Below, piece after piece: positions 8,583-18,034 of a DNA stretch of 64,000 nucleotides. The position numbers and the translations under genes were made by a program. A model generated the notes under the pieces. It did no database searches. It saw only the letters and a list, made by a program, of their open reading frames with translations, and was not told the origin of the DNA. This DNA comes from Bradyrhizobium symbiodeficiens (GTDB lineage: Bacteria; Pseudomonadota; Alphaproteobacteria; Rhizobiales; Xanthobacteraceae): positions 1,180,501-1,244,500 of the forward strand of contig NZ_CP029427.2 in assembly GCF_002266465.3 (NCBI RefSeq). The letters run 5' to 3'. Position 1 is the stretch's first letter. Each line of letters begins with the position of its first letter.

Positions 8583-9350
8583 TCACGGTTCGAGCGCGAT
8601 CGCGTGAACGTGACGGCCGTAATCCGGCTCCTTGCGATGCACCGAGCGGCGATAGCTGAAGAAGCGCTCGTCGGCGTAGGTGTCGAGGCCGAGGTCGTCG
8701 ATCATCAAAATGCCGGCGGCCTCGAGCCGGTTGCGAATGAAGCCGGCGAGGTCGAACATTGCGTGGCCCTCGCGCACCGACGGGATGAAGAAGACTGCGT
8801 TGTCGGCATCGGCCTCGATGAAGCGCGCGACGAACTCGTTGCCCACCTCGTAGCTGTCCTGGCGGATCAGCGGCCCGATCGCCGCAATGATGCCGCTGCG
8901 GGTGGCGCCGAGTTTTTCCATCGCTGATATCGTGGATTCCAGCACGCCCGTCAGCGCGCCCTTCCAGCCGGCATGCGCTCCGCCGATCACGCGCGCATTG
9001 GGGTCGACGAACAGCACCGGCCCGCAATCGGCGGTGGAGACGCCGAGCGCGATGCCGGGTGTGTTGGTCACCAGCGCATCGCCCTTCGGCCGCGGCCCGT
9101 TCGGCCAGGGCGTCTCGGCGACCAGCACGTCGGGCGAATGGATCTGGTGCAGGCTGAGGAAGCGGTCGGCCGCGACGCCGACATGCTCGGCCATGCGGCG
9201 GCGGTTCTCTGCGACGAGGGTCTGATCGTCGCTGGAGCCGAGCCCGCCGTTCAGCGCGGAATAGATGCCGCCGGAGACGCCGCCTTCGCGGGTGAAGAAG
9301 GCATGGCGCAGGCCGGGCACAGCTGCCAGCAGCGACGAGGTGAGGGTCAT
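8583..9350 (-). CDS. pgeF: Peptidoglycan editing factor PgeF (YfiH/laccase-domain family)
   Basis: 255 residues. The family-defining metal-site motifs are present: SLHQIHSPDV, STADCGPVLF and GGAHAGWKGALTG, giving the conserved His, Cys and His. In E. coli the homologue removes L-Ser wrongly placed in muropeptides; related proteins have been described as laccase or purine nucleosidase enzymes. The ATG at 9350 overlaps the stop of the methyltransferase gene (TGATG), with GGAGGT upstream, so the two are translationally coupled. Confidence 0.88.
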   Translation of the reverse strand: MTLTSSLLAAVPGLRHAFFTREGGVSGGIYSALNGGLGSSDDQTLVAENRRRMAEHVGVAADRFLSLHQIHSPDVLVAETPWPNGPRPKGDALVTNTPGIALGVSTADCGPVLFVDPNARVIGGAHAGWKGALTGVLESTISAMEKLGATRSGIIAAIGPLIRQDSYEVGNEFVARFIEADADNAVFFIPSVREGHAMFDLAGFIRNRLEAAGILMIDDLGLDTYADERFFSYRRSVHRKEPDYGRHVHAIALEP

Positions 9351-10465
9351 CAATTACCTCCGGCCTGTTCGAGATCGCTGAGGCCGGCAATGGCCGTCAG
9401 CCGCGGCTCGGAGATGCCGAGCACCTTGAACATCGAGCCCATGCCGCTGCGGCCGGTGTCCGTCAGGCGATTCAGCGCGATCGAAATGTCGGTGGCGACC
9501 TCCGGCGTTGCCTTCTGCATCAAGGCGGCGGCGCGGGTGTCGATGCCGATGCGCTTGAGGAAGTCGCCTTGCGTCACCGGCCCGTGCACGCGCGCGCCGA
9601 CATCCTCGGCCGCGCGCGCCAGCGCCTGGAAGTCGACATGGGCGGTGACGTCGGCTTGGCCCGGCGCCTTCAAGGGATCGGTGAAGGTGTGGCGCGCAAT
9701 CGCCTGGAACGTGTCGCCGGCATCGCTGCGCAAATGGCCATAGTCGATGATCAGCGCGGCGCCGTCCTGGTCGCGCACGCGCGTGGCGAGCTTCATGATC
9801 TCGCCGTCGGGCCGCCATTCGAACACGGCGCCGACGGGCGCGGCGCGCACCAAAGGCGGCAGCAGCACGTCGAAGCGTGGCGTCGGCTCGGATGCCGCAC
9901 CGAATTGAAGTTTTCCGTTGCCGTCGATCTCGATCACGCGCTCATGCCAGCCGTTCTCGTGGCGGATCATCTGGTGGATCGGCAGCACGTCGAAATATTC
10001 GTTGGCGAGGATGATGCTCGGTCCCTCAGGCACATCGTCGATGCTGTCGTGCCAGGCGATGTTGCGCAGGCCCGACAGCGTCGCACCCTGCCGCTCGCGC
10101 AGCACGGGATTGACCTCGACCATGTGGATATGAAGCGCCTGGTAGAGCGGCGGCAGCACGCGAAGCGCGCGCAACGCGTCGGCCATCATGGTGCCGCGGC
10201 CGGGGCCGAGCTCGATCAGCCGCAGGAATTGCGGCGAGCCCATCTGCTTCCACACCGAGGCCGTCCATAGTCCGAGCAGCTCGCCGAACATCTGGCTGAC
10301 TTCGGGCGCGGTGGTGAAGTCACCTTCACGTCCCAAGGGATCGCGCGAGACGTAATAGCCATGGCGCGGATGCATCAGGCACAGTTCCATGTACCGCCAG
10401 ACCGGCATGGGGCCTGAGGATTTGATCAGCGCCTTGATCTCGTTGAGTAGCGGCTGCTCGGTCAC
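9350..10465 (-). CDS. Class I SAM-dependent methyltransferase, MidA/NDUFAF7 family
   Basis: 371 residues. The protein shows the COG1565 pattern: HPRHGYYVSRDPLGREGDFTTAPEVSQMFGE near the N-terminus, the SAM-binding motif ELGPGRGTMMADAL, and ILANEYFDVLPIHQ. The eukaryotic relative NDUFAF7 methylates an arginine of complex I subunit NDUFS2, so a role in complex I assembly is possible but not shown here. Start is the GTG at 10465, 20 bp after lgt; no ATG gives the conserved N-terminus. It lies in a minus-strand run lgt - methyltransferase - pgeF. Confidence 0.88.
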   Translation of the reverse strand: MTEQPLLNEIKALIKSSGPMPVWRYMELCLMHPRHGYYVSRDPLGREGDFTTAPEVSQMFGELLGLWTASVWKQMGSPQFLRLIELGPGRGTMMADALRALRVLPPLYQALHIHMVEVNPVLRERQGATLSGLRNIAWHDSIDDVPEGPSIILANEYFDVLPIHQMIRHENGWHERVIEIDGNGKLQFGAASEPTPRFDVLLPPLVRAAPVGAVFEWRPDGEIMKLATRVRDQDGAALIIDYGHLRSDAGDTFQAIARHTFTDPLKAPGQADVTAHVDFQALARAAEDVGARVHGPVTQGDFLKRIGIDTRAAALMQKATPEVATDISIALNRLTDTGRSGMGSMFKVLGISEPRLTAIAGLSDLEQAGGN

Positions 10466-10485
10466 GGTGGTCTTCTCGAAATGAA

Positions 10486-11331
10486 TTAACGAATGGTCCC
10501 TGCGGGCTTCGGCGCACCGCGCCTGACTGCCAATACAATAAGTATGCCGCCCACGATAAGCATCGGGATCGACAGCAGCATGCCCATGGTTAATCCGCCC
10601 CAGAGGAAACCAAGCTGCGCGTCCGGTTCGCGGAAGTGCTCGCCGGCGATCCGGGACAGGCCATAGATCAGGATGAAGGCGCCCAGGATCATGCCAGGCC
10701 GCTTCAGCGCGCCGAGCCGGATCATGATCGCGAGCACCGTGAACAGCAGGATGCCTTCCATGCCGGCCTCGTAGAGCTGGCTCGGATGGCGCGGCAGCTG
10801 CGTGGGATCGTGGGGGAAGATCATTGCCCAGGGCAGGCTTGCATCGGTGGCGCGGCCCCACAATTCGCCGTTGATGAAGTTGGCGATACGCCCGAGCAGC
10901 AGCCCGATCGGGGCGACCGCGGTGGTGATGTCACCGAGTGACAGGATCGAGATGCGATTGCGATAAGCAAACCACATCACCGCCACGACGCAGCCGAGAA
11001 AGCCGCCATGGAAGGACATGCCGCCCTCCCACAATCGGAAGATCGCGGCAGGATGATCGATGAAGAAAGGCAGATTGTAGAACAGCACGTAGCCGGTGCG
11101 GCCGCCGAGAATGATGCCGAGCGTGACCCAGAGGATGAAGTCGTCGATCTGCAGCAGCGACATCGGCGCTGGGCCGCCCCACAGGCGTTCTCTCTTCAGC
11201 AGCGAGCGCGCATAGAGCCAGCCGAACACGATGCCGCAGATATAGGCCAGCGCATACCAGCGGATCGCGAACGGGCCGATCTCGAGCGCGATCGGCTTGA
11301 AGGCGGGGAAGTCGATGAGCAGAAAGAGCAT
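10486..11331 (-). CDS. lgt: Prolipoprotein diacylglyceryl transferase
   Basis: Transfers diacylglycerol from phosphatidylglycerol to the lipobox Cys of prolipoproteins, in the inner membrane. The 281-residue protein has several hydrophobic segments and the Lgt signature [14 protein letters not shown] (Arg and Asn/Glu of the active site). It also has [13 protein letters not shown] near the start and [12 protein letters not shown]. Length is normal. It is 8 bp downstream of the dienelactone hydrolase gene and 20 bp upstream of the methyltransferase gene. Confidence 0.97.
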   Translation of the reverse strand: MLFLLIDFPAFKPIALEIGPFAIRWYALAYICGIVFGWLYARSLLKRERLWGGPAPMSLLQIDDFILWVTLGIILGGRTGYVLFYNLPFFIDHPAAIFRLWEGGMSFHGGFLGCVVAVMWFAYRNRISILSLGDITTAVAPIGLLLGRIANFINGELWGRATDASLPWAMIFPHDPTQLPRHPSQLYEAGMEGILLFTVLAIMIRLGALKRPGMILGAFILIYGLSRIAGEHFREPDAQLGFLWGGLTMGMLLSIPMLIVGGILIVLAVRRGAPKPAGTIR

Positions 11332-11339
11332 CGCGCCTT

Positions 11340-12077
11340 CTATATCTGGACGAGGTTACGGCGATAGAGCGCCAGCAGACGCTCCCAATGCCGCTCGGCC
11401 GCGTCGCGGTCGTAGACCGGGCGCTTGGGAAAGGCGAAGCCGTGATGGGTGCCGGGATAGATCTCGACCTCGGCTTTTGCGCCTTTCATGCCCTCTTTGA
11501 CCTTCTCGATGATCTCCGGCGGCGCGTAGACGTCGGTCTCGGCGCAGGCGAAGTAGAGTTCGGCCCTGGTTTTGGCCGCGGCCAAATGCGGGCTGTCGTC
11601 CTGATCCGTTGCCAGTTGCACGCCGTAGACCGAGGCGGCCGCCTTGACGCGATCAGGGAAATGTGTGGCGGCGTTGACGGCGTAGCGGCCGCTCATGCAA
11701 TAGCCGACGGTACCGACCAGCTTGGTGTTCGCGGCTGCCTGGCCCTCTGCATAGGTGAGCAGCGCTCTGGTGTCGTCCATGATCATGGGAATGGTGAGCG
11801 AGCCCATCAGCTGGAACATGCGCTTGCGTTCCGGCGCGTTCGGATCGGCCGGCAGCGCACCGAGCTCCATCACGCCGGAGCGGTAATAGAGGTTCGGCAG
11901 CATCACGTAATAGCCTGAGGTCGCGAGTCGGCGGGCCATGTCGCGCAGCTCTTCGCGGATCGCGGGCGCATCCATGTAGAACAGGATGACCGGAAACGGC
12001 CCGCCGCGTTCGGGATGGCTGATGAAGGTTGCGGTGTGGCCGTCCCTGGTGGGGATCGCGATCTGCTGGTCGATCAT
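11340..12077 (-). CDS. Dienelactone hydrolase family protein
   Basis: 245-residue alpha/beta hydrolase. The nucleophile elbow is GYCMSGRYA (Cys, as in dienelactone hydrolase), the acidic residue is in [11 protein letters not shown], and the His is in [10 protein letters not shown]. Family members cleave dienelactone in chlorocatechol breakdown, but most genomic copies far from catabolic operons have unknown ester substrates. The ATG at 12077 has AGGCGACAAGAG upstream; the longer frame has no similarity. It lies directly before lgt. Confidence 0.88.
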   Translation of the reverse strand: MIDQQIAIPTRDGHTATFISHPERGGPFPVILFYMDAPAIREELRDMARRLATSGYYVMLPNLYYRSGVMELGALPADPNAPERKRMFQLMGSLTIPMIMDDTRALLTYAEGQAAANTKLVGTVGYCMSGRYAVNAATHFPDRVKAAASVYGVQLATDQDDSPHLAAAKTRAELYFACAETDVYAPPEIIEKVKEGMKGAKAEVEIYPGTHHGFAFPKRPVYDRDAAERHWERLLALYRRNLVQI

Positions 12078-12240
12078 CTCTTGTCGCCTTGTGATTCTTC
12101 TTATGCAGGGACGTTGAATACGATTGCAAGGAAACCGGTTCATGACAAGGATACCGCCGATCGGGCCTTGAACCGTTCCGCCCGGATTGCCATTGTCTTT
12201 TCGAGAGTTCGCGCAAAGTTGAGGCCGCCAGGAGACCGAA

Positions 12241-12501
12241 ATGACCCAGACCAACAACCGGTTTTTCGACGAGATCGGCCGCCTGATGAACGATGCCGCC
12301 GGCGCCGCCCAGGGCGTCAAGCGCGAGTTCGACACGGTGATGCGCACCCAGGCCGAAAAATTCCTGCGCGACATGGATCTGGTCAAGCGTGAGGAGTTCG
12401 AGGCGGTCAAGGACATGGCCCGCCTGGCGCGCGAGGAGAACGAGGCGCTGAAGGCGCGCATCGCGGCGCTGGAGGCCAAGCTCGGCGGAGCGGCTAGCTG
12501 A
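12241..12501 (+). CDS. ubiK: UbiK-like accessory factor (BMFP domain)
   Basis: 86 residues: NNRFFDEIGRLMNDAAGAAQGVKREFD, then a C-terminal coiled coil (EEFEAVKDMARLAREENEALKARIAALEAKL). This is the BMFP/YqiC pattern. UbiK assists aerobic ubiquinone synthesis by binding the Ubi complex and lipids; the Brucella relative is a membrane-fusogenic protein. Start ATG has AGGAGACC upstream. It is transcribed divergently from the dienelactone hydrolase gene. Confidence 0.88.
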   Translation: MTQTNNRFFDEIGRLMNDAAGAAQGVKREFDTVMRTQAEKFLRDMDLVKREEFEAVKDMARLAREENEALKARIAALEAKLGGAAS

Positions 12502-12503
12502 GG

Positions 12504-12592
12504 TCGTCATGCCCGGGCTTGTCCCGGGCATCCACGTTCTCCCCTCCAGTCCCGCAAGACGTGGATGGCCGGGACAAGCCCGGCCATGACGG
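12504..12592. repeat. CGTCATGCCCGGG-type palindromic repeat
   Basis: CGTCATGCCCGGGCTTGTCC is mirrored by GGACAAGCCCGGCCATGAC, with ATCCACGTT/ACGTGGAT inside. Near-identical copies are at 55543-55630, and partial copies are at 53834-53909 and 36008-36039. It lies 3 bp after the ubiK-like stop. Confidence 0.9.
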
Positions 12593-12765
12593 TGTTCCGG
12601 GCCACGCCGGCTGCAAAAAATCCTCGCATTTCCTTGTCATTTCCGCATCTTCCGGGTAAAAGCCCGCCACGTCCGCGGCCCCCGCACCCCTGGAGGCTTG
12701 CTGTGGACGGCACCATGGGCCGCGTTGCGGCCCATTAACTTTTGCAAAAACAAGGACTTAACGAC

Positions 12766-13476
12766 ATGGCGACGACCGTCAAGGAATTGAAGGCGACCGC
12801 ACGTCCGAAGAGCGGCAAGGGGGCCGCCCGGGCTGAGCGTCGCGCCGGGAAAGTGCCCGGAGTGATCTACGGCAACAAGCAACCCCCGCTCCCGATCTCG
12901 GTTGACGATCGTGAATTGCGCCAGCGCATCCTCGCCGGCCGGTTCCTGACCACGCTGGTCGACATCGACCTCGACGGCAAGAAGCACCGCGTGATTCCGC
13001 GCGACTATCACCTCGATCCGGTCAAGGACTTCCCGATCCATGTCGACTTCATGCGGCTCGGCGAAGGCGCCACCATCCGCATCAGCGTTCCCCTGCATGT
13101 CGTGAAGGCGGAAGGCTCGCCCGGCGTGAAGCGCGGCGGCGCCGTCAACATCGTGGCTCATGCGATCGAGATCGAATGCGGCGCCGAGAGCATCCCGCAG
13201 TACATCGAGGCCGATGTCGGCTCGCTCGAAATCGGTCACTCCTTGCATCTGTCGGACGTCAAGCTGCCGGCCGGCGTGAAGGCGCTGACCCGCGAGGACG
13301 CGACCCTCGTCACCATCGTGCCGCCGTCCGGCTACGCCGAAGAGCAGAAGGCTGCTGCGGCGGCTGCGGCTCCTGGCGCTGCTGCGGCTGCTCCGGCGGC
13401 TGGTGCTGCTCCGGCTGCGGGTGCTGCTCCGGCGGCCGCTGCCAAGGCTCCCGCCGGCGGCGACAAGAAGAAGTAA
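12766..13476 (+). CDS. rplY: Large ribosomal subunit protein bL25 (Ctc form)
   Basis: Binds 5S rRNA in the 50S subunit. The 236 residues comprise an N-terminal L25 beta-barrel (VKELKATARPKSGKGAARAERR.GKVPGVIYG), the C-terminal Ctc-type beta domain (FMRLGEGATIRISVPLHVV, DVKLPAGV), and a low-complexity Ala/Pro/Gly tail from about residue 205. ATG 12766 gives the family start, with AAGGA upstream. Followed by pth 58 bp downstream; the rplY-pth-ychF order is common in alphaproteobacteria. Confidence 0.96.
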   Translation: MATTVKELKATARPKSGKGAARAERRAGKVPGVIYGNKQPPLPISVDDRELRQRILAGRFLTTLVDIDLDGKKHRVIPRDYHLDPVKDFPIHVDFMRLGEGATIRISVPLHVVKAEGSPGVKRGGAVNIVAHAIEIECGAESIPQYIEADVGSLEIGHSLHLSDVKLPAGVKALTREDATLVTIVPPSGYAEEQKAAAAAAAPGAAAAAPAAGAAPAAGAAPAAAAKAPAGGDKKK

Positions 13477-13534
13477 TCTCTCAAAGCTGGCGCGCGGTCT
13501 CTGATCGCGCGCCGAGCGAGGGGCGCGCCGCGTC

Positions 13535-14140
13535 ATGCGACTGTTTGTTGGGCTCGGCAATCCCGGCGCGAAATACGCACGTAACCGGCACAATATCGGC
13601 TTCATGGCCGTCGACGAGATCGCGCGGCGTCATGGTTTCGCACCATGGCGCCGTCGTTTTCAGGGCGAGACCTCGGAAGGCACGCTCGGCACCGAGCGCG
13701 TGATCCTGCTCAAGCCCACGACCTACATGAACGATTCCGGCCGCAGCGTTCAGGAAGCCGCAAGCTTCTTCAAGATCGCCATGGGCGACGTCACTGTGTT
13801 TCATGACGAGCTCGAGCTGCCGCCGGGCAAGGTGCGGGTGAAGATCGGCGGCGGTATCGCCGGCCATAACGGGTTGCGCTCGATCTCCGCACATATCGGC
13901 AACGACTATCGCCGTGTCAGGCTCGGCATCGGTCATCCCGGCGTCAAGGAACTGGTGCACGGCCACGTGCTGTCGGACTTCGCAAAGGCCGACAACGACT
14001 GGGTGACGACGCTGTGCGAGGCGGTGGCCGAGCACGCAGGCCTGGTCGCCAAGGGCACGGATGCGACCTTCGCCAACAGGGTGCATCTCGCGATGCAGGC
14101 GAAGGGATTTTTGACCAAGGACGACAACGGCAAGGAATAA
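13535..14140 (+). CDS. pth: Peptidyl-tRNA hydrolase
   Basis: Releases tRNA from prematurely dropped peptidyl-tRNA. The 201 residues start [23 protein letters not shown], containing the catalytic His (residue 19), then [25 protein letters not shown] with the catalytic Asp, and [19 protein letters not shown] lies upstream of the ATG. Its last codons (AAGGAATAA) supply a ribosome site for ychF, 5 bp downstream, so the two are probably coupled. Confidence 0.97.
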   Translation: MRLFVGLGNPGAKYARNRHNIGFMAVDEIARRHGFAPWRRRFQGETSEGTLGTERVILLKPTTYMNDSGRSVQEAASFFKIAMGDVTVFHDELELPPGKVRVKIGGGIAGHNGLRSISAHIGNDYRRVRLGIGHPGVKELVHGHVLSDFAKADNDWVTTLCEAVAEHAGLVAKGTDATFANRVHLAMQAKGFLTKDDNGKE

Positions 14141-14145
14141 CGCTC

Positions 14146-15243
14146 GTGGGATTCAAATGCGGGATCGTCGGATTGCCCAATGTCGGCAAGTCGACTTTGT
14201 TCAATGCGCTGACCGAGACGGCCGCGGCGCAGGCGGCGAACTATCCGTTCTGCACCATCGAGCCGAATGTCGGCGAGGTTGCCGTGCCAGATCCGCGGCT
14301 CGACAAGCTCGCAGCGATCGCCAAATCCGGCCAGATCATCCCGACCCGGCTGACCTTCGTCGACATCGCCGGTCTCGTCCGCGGCGCTTCCAAGGGGGAA
14401 GGCCTCGGCAACCAGTTCCTCGCCAACATCCGCGAGGTCGACGCCATCGCGCATGTCGTGCGCTGCTTTGAGGATTCCGACATCACCCATGTCGAGGGCA
14501 AGATCGCCCCGCTCGCGGACATCGAGACCATCGAGACCGAGCTGATGCTCGCCGACCTCGACAGCCTCGAGAAGCGCGTCGACAACCTCACCAAGAAGGC
14601 CAAGGGCAACGACAAGGACGCCAAGGAGCAGCTCGACCTCGTCAACCGCACCCTGGTGCTTCTCCGCGAGGGCAAGCCCGCGCGCCTCGTCGAGCGCAAG
14701 GCGGAGGAGGAGCGCGCCTTCGGGATGCTCGGCCTGCTGTCGTCCAAGCCCGTGCTCTATGTCTGCAATGTCGAGGAAGGCTCGGCCGCGACGGGCAATG
14801 CGTTCTCCAAGGCGGTGCAGGAGCAGGCCGCCAAGGAAGGCGCCGTCGCCGTCGTCATCTCGGCCAAGATCGAATCCGAGATCGCCACCATTTCACGCGA
14901 TGAGCGTGCCGATTTCCTGGAGACGCTGGGTCTCGAAGAGGCCGGCCTCGATCGTCTGATCCGCGCCGGCTACACGCTGCTCGACCTCATCACCTACTTC
15001 ACGGTGGGCCCGAAGGAAGCGCGCGCCTGGACCATCTACCGCGGCACCAAGGCGCCGGGCGCGGCCGGTGTGATCCACACCGACTTCGAAAAGGGCTTCA
15101 TCCGCGCCGAGACGATTGCTTATGAGGATTACGTGGCACTTGGCGGCGAAGCCGGCGCCCGCGATGCCGGCAAGCTCCGCCTCGAAGGCAAGGAATACGT
15201 CGTCGCCGACGGCGACGTGATGCATTTCCGGTTCAATACGTAA
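14146..15243 (+). CDS. ychF: Redox-regulated ATPase YchF (Obg family)
   Basis: 365 residues. G1 is [15 protein letters not shown]3 is [17 protein letters not shown], and the G4 position reads YVCNVEEG (NxxE instead of NKxD), the change that gives YchF its ATP preference. A helical hairpin occupies the middle and a TGS domain ends the protein. It binds ribosomes and affects stress responses. GTG at 14146 gives the expected [16 protein letters not shown]-terminus, with AAGGA 5' of it inside the pth end. Confidence 0.97.
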   Translation: MGFKCGIVGLPNVGKSTLFNALTETAAAQAANYPFCTIEPNVGEVAVPDPRLDKLAAIAKSGQIIPTRLTFVDIAGLVRGASKGEGLGNQFLANIREVDAIAHVVRCFEDSDITHVEGKIAPLADIETIETELMLADLDSLEKRVDNLTKKAKGNDKDAKEQLDLVNRTLVLLREGKPARLVERKAEEERAFGMLGLLSSKPVLYVCNVEEGSAATGNAFSKAVQEQAAKEGAVAVVISAKIESEIATISRDERADFLETLGLEEAGLDRLIRAGYTLLDLITYFTVGPKEARAWTIYRGTKAPGAAGVIHTDFEKGFIRAETIAYEDYVALGGEAGARDAGKLRLEGKEYVVADGDVMHFRFNT

Positions 15244-15261
15244 GCTGCGAACAGCGGTCCC

Positions 15262-15375
15262 GTAGGGTGGGTTAGCTACGCAGATGTGCGAAGCGCATCT
15301 GCGTAGCGTAACCCACCAATGGCTCGATCCGCGGAAACAGAAGAGGTGGGTTACGGCTTCGCCTAACCCACCCTA
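15262..15375. repeat. GTAGGGTGGG-type palindromic repeat, long copy
   Basis: Starts CGTAGGGTGGGTTAGC and ends GCCTAACCCACCCTACG. Inside is a second perfect hairpin around CGCAGATG.GCGAAGC.CATCTGCG. It separates the convergent ychF and DUF4282 genes. Related to 6600-6685 and 44456-44575. Confidence 0.9.
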
Positions 15376-15386
15376 CGAGACCACCC

Positions 15387-15683
15387 TCACCGCAGCCCGC
15401 CGCCCTGGTCGCGGATTGCGCCGAGATGCTCGTTGATGCGGAAGACGATCAGGATCAGCTCGGCGAGGATGCGCGAGAACACGATCCCGACGACGACGCT
15501 CGCGATCGACGACAGCAGCACCAGGAAACCGCCGAACGGGCTGATCGCCATCGCAGCGAGCCCTGAGAAGATGCCGGAGAGGCCGAACAGGCAGATCAGC
15601 GCGATCACCAGCCAATAGAAGGTCTTGATGATCGTCGGCGTGATGAAGCGGTCCCACTGAAACAGATCGCTGAATGAAAACAT
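15387..15683 (-). CDS. DUF4282 domain-containing membrane protein
   Basis: 98 residues beginning MFSFSDLFQWDRFITP, then two long hydrophobic segments (IIKTFYWLVIALICLFG.. and ..GGFLVLLSSIASVVVGIVF) and a polar end (RINEHLGAIRDQ). The FDLFxWDRFITPxIIKxFYWL pattern is typical of DUF4282 proteins. Role unknown. GGGGAGAGC precedes the ATG. The much longer open frame upstream is a shadow of the MaoC genes. Confidence 0.85.
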   Translation of the reverse strand: MFSFSDLFQWDRFITPTIIKTFYWLVIALICLFGLSGIFSGLAAMAISPFGGFLVLLSSIASVVVGIVFSRILAELILIVFRINEHLGAIRDQGGGLR

Positions 15684-15849
15684 TGCTCTCCCCAGGGCAT
15701 CGGGCCTTGGCAAATGGATCTTGGCCCTCGGTCGATCCGACTCAAGACCAACGCTGCTACCCCGTATGTAGCACGAGCCATGCGGGCCGGCGGGTTGAGA
15801 TTGCCGCAAAGTGCGGCCACAATCTGTCATTTCCGCAAGCAATCCCAAG

Positions 15850-16302
15850 ATGACCCTGACCTTCGAAGATTTCCCGCCCGGCCGGTTCGGAACATTCGGC
15901 CCGCGCCATGTCACCCGCGATGAGATCTTGGCCTTCGCCGCCGAGTTCGATCCGCAGCCGATGCACCTCGACGAGGAGGCCGCAGCCAAGAGCATGCTGC
16001 GCGGCCTCTCCGGCTCGGGCTGGCATCTCTGTTCGCTGATGATGCGGATGATGGCCGACGGTTTCATGACCCGTGCCGCCTCGCTCGGCTCGCCCGGCGT
16101 CGACGAGGTGCGCTGGCTGTCGCCGCTCCGGCCCGGCGACGATCTCATGCTCGACGTCGACGTGTTGGAGGCGCGCCCCTCGAAGAGCCGGCCCGAGCTC
16201 GGCATCGTCAAGTTCAAATGCACCGTGCGCAACGCCAAGGGGGAGGCGCTGGGTGAGATGACCTCGCCGATACTGATCGAGCGGCGCGAGGGGGCGGTCT
16301 GA
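15850..16302 (+). CDS. MaoC family dehydratase (first of pair)
   Basis: 150-residue hotdog-fold protein with the hydratase 2 motif FAAEFDPQPMHLDEEAAAKSMLRGLSGSGWH, in which Asp and His are catalytic in R-specific enoyl-CoA hydratases. The rest (VRWLSPLRPGDDLMLDVDV) is standard for the family. Substrate unknown. Its stop overlaps the start of a second MaoC gene (TGATG), so the two polypeptides are probably made together and may form a heterodimer. Confidence 0.87.
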   Translation: MTLTFEDFPPGRFGTFGPRHVTRDEILAFAAEFDPQPMHLDEEAAAKSMLRGLSGSGWHLCSLMMRMMADGFMTRAASLGSPGVDEVRWLSPLRPGDDLMLDVDVLEARPSKSRPELGIVKFKCTVRNAKGEALGEMTSPILIERREGAV

Positions 16303-16784
16303 TGCGGTTCTTCGACGACATCGAGATCGGCCAGCGCCGCGAGATCGGCACCTATACGTTCACGGCCGAGGCCATCAAGAATTTCGCCGCGAAGTTCGAT
16401 CCGCAGCGTTTTCATCTCGACGAGGAAGAGGGCAAGAACTCGCTGTTCGGCGGGCTCGCGGCCTCGGGCTGGCATGTCGGCTCGGCCTGCATGAGCCTGC
16501 TTGTCGCGGACGGCCAGCGCTTGGCGCGCGAAGCCGCATCGCGCGGCGAGGAGGTCGCGGTGTGGGGGCCGTCGCCGGGTTTTCGCGACCTGCGCTGGAT
16601 CCGGCCGGTGCTCGCCGGCGACTCCGTCGCTTACGTCAACGTCGTCATCGACAAGCGTATTTCCGCCTCGCGCCCCGGCTGGGGCATCCTGACCGCCCGC
16701 ACCACCGGCACCAACCAGCGCGGCGAGGACGTCTATTCCATCACCGCCAGCGCCTTCGTGCCGATGCGTGCGAAGAGCGGTTAG
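16302..16784 (+). CDS. MaoC family dehydratase (second of pair)
   Basis: 160 residues: FFDDIEIGQRREIGTYTFTAEAIKNFAAKFDPQRFHLDEEEGKNSLFGGLAASGWH holds the hydratase motif with Asp and His. Later RDLRWIRPVLAGDSV. It is a paralogue of the upstream protein, including the equivalent SGWH glycine loop. Coupled by a TGATG overlap. The pair may act on CoA thioesters of fatty acid or polyhydroxyalkanoate metabolism; this is inference from the family. Confidence 0.87.
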   Translation: MRFFDDIEIGQRREIGTYTFTAEAIKNFAAKFDPQRFHLDEEEGKNSLFGGLAASGWHVGSACMSLLVADGQRLAREAASRGEEVAVWGPSPGFRDLRWIRPVLAGDSVAYVNVVIDKRISASRPGWGILTARTTGTNQRGEDVYSITASAFVPMRAKSG

Positions 16785-16981
16785 ACCTGTTCCAGGATGA
16801 ACGCGGCAAATGATGCGCGAGTGTTGCACGCGCGCTATGGACGCGATTCCGGCCGGCTGCCATAAGCCTGCGCATGATGGTTACCGCGAAGCAGTTGGCG
16901 GAACCATCGAGTTGCTAACCAATTATGAACCTGTCGCTGTCTAATTGAAACGAATTGGGCAGAGTACAGGGGACGAGGACC

Positions 16982-17128
16982 ATGGCAGATCGCGGCGCAC
17001 TCAAACTTGTCGGATTTCTCTTTGCTACCGCGACGCTGGCAGTGATGCTGGTCGCCGGCATGGTGGTGAAGGGTTATGCCGATGGCGCCTACACCCTGGA
17101 AGCCTCGGCCGTCGACGCGAGCCGGTAA
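16982..17128 (+). CDS. Small single-pass membrane protein (48 aa)
   Basis: Reads MADRGALKLVGFLFATATLA, followed by VMLVAGMVVKGYADGAYTLEAS and VDASR, then TAA. One hydrophobic span of about 20 residues, short N-terminus. GGGGACGAGGACC precedes the ATG, a good ribosome site. No recognised family, and no neighbour in an operon. Confidence 0.6.
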   Translation: MADRGALKLVGFLFATATLAVMLVAGMVVKGYADGAYTLEASAVDASR

Positions 17129-17169
17129 GTGTTCGTTAACTTCGCGGGGTCGCGAAGCGGCCTCCGCCC

Positions 17170-17307
17170 TCAGCGGCTATAGACCAACGCCAGGACGGCG
17201 ATCGAAACCGCCAACAACCCGACAAAGCGCAGCATGATCGTGCCGAATTGATTCGGCGCGCGCCGCAAGGGTATCGGGTCCGTGGTATCGGGCCGAATGC
17301 TTTCCAT
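17170..17307 (-). CDS. Small C-terminally anchored membrane protein (45 aa)
   Basis: MESIRPDTTDPIPLRRAPNQ, then FGTIMLRFVGLLAVSIAVLALVYSR. The polar, Pro/Arg-rich N-terminus followed by a single C-terminal hydrophobic span suggests a tail-anchored protein. GGGGACATTCAG precedes the ATG at 17307. The frame continues 15 codons further upstream to another ATG. Function unknown. It is convergent with the 48-residue gene, 41 bp apart. Confidence 0.5.
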   Translation of the reverse strand: MESIRPDTTDPIPLRRAPNQFGTIMLRFVGLLAVSIAVLALVYSR

Positions 17308-17395
17308 CTGAATGTCCCCAAGCCCGGCCGTAGCGGCACGGGCGCTCGGCATTGGTCGTTGGGGAGCGGCAGAGGGTTCAAACTACAGCCACCGC

Positions 17396-17499
17396 TGTCA
17401 TGCCCCGGCTCGACCGGGGCATCCAGTACGCCGCGACCTCTCGGCTCAATCACTGCGGTCTCTGGAATACTGGATCACCCGCTTTCGCGGGTGATGACA
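17396..17499. repeat. GTCATGCCCCGG-type palindromic repeat
   Basis: Two hairpins: TGCCCCGGCTCGACCGGGGCA and TCACCCGCTTTCGCGGGTGA, each linked to a half-palindrome (TCCAGTA/TACTGGA). It occupies most of the 304 bp between the 45-residue gene and the next gene; no other feature was seen there. Confidence 0.85.
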
Positions 17500-17611
17500 C
17501 CTGTGTTGGGGAGACTGCGTGAGGGCAAGCACTCCGCGTCCGTACAGCCCCAGAATCAAAACCGCCGCGCCCTTTCGGAACGCGGCGGCTGGTGATGCGT
17601 GGTATCGGCGA

Positions 17612-18034
17612 TCAGCTGTTGCGCAGGCCGTCGGCGGCGCGCTTCCACTGCGCGACGTTGTCGGCGATCATGCGGGTCGACTTCATCGCGGCCTGGCTGA
17701 GCTGGGCGTAGCCGGAGATCTCGCGCTGGACGCGCTGGCCTTCGGCATGGAGCAGGTCGCGCAGGCTCTCGAGCTCCGAGATCAAATTCTCGATCTCGGC
17801 GAGCGAAGTGCCGGCGACGCGCTGGATCAGCGAGTTGACGTTGGTGACGGTGGCTTCCGCGCTCGGGTCGAGCGGCGGCGCGTCGGTGGTCGTCGCCGCC
17901 GGACGGCGCAGATAGGCGATATCGTTGCGGACGAAATCGCGGATGCCGGCTTCGACTTCCGTGACTGCAGCGAGGTTGGTGTCGACCGTCTCGGTCTCGG
18001 CGGCTTCGGTCTTTTCCGGACGCATGGCGTTCAT
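17612..18034 (-). CDS. Conserved hypothetical protein, helical
   Basis: 140 residues from the ATG at 18034 (AGGGGAATAACG upstream). Glu/Thr/Ala-rich N-terminus, then a predicted long helical part (TNVNSLIQRVAGTSLAEIENLISELESLRDLLHAEGQRVQREISGYAQLSQAAMKSTRMIADNV). Heptad-like spacing suggests a coiled coil. No signal peptide or enzyme motif. Not recognised. Confidence 0.7.
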   Translation of the reverse strand: MNAMRPEKTEAAETETVDTNLAAVTEVEAGIRDFVRNDIAYLRRPAATTTDAPPLDPSAEATVTNVNSLIQRVAGTSLAEIENLISELESLRDLLHAEGQRVQREISGYAQLSQAAMKSTRMIADNVAQWKRAADGLRNS

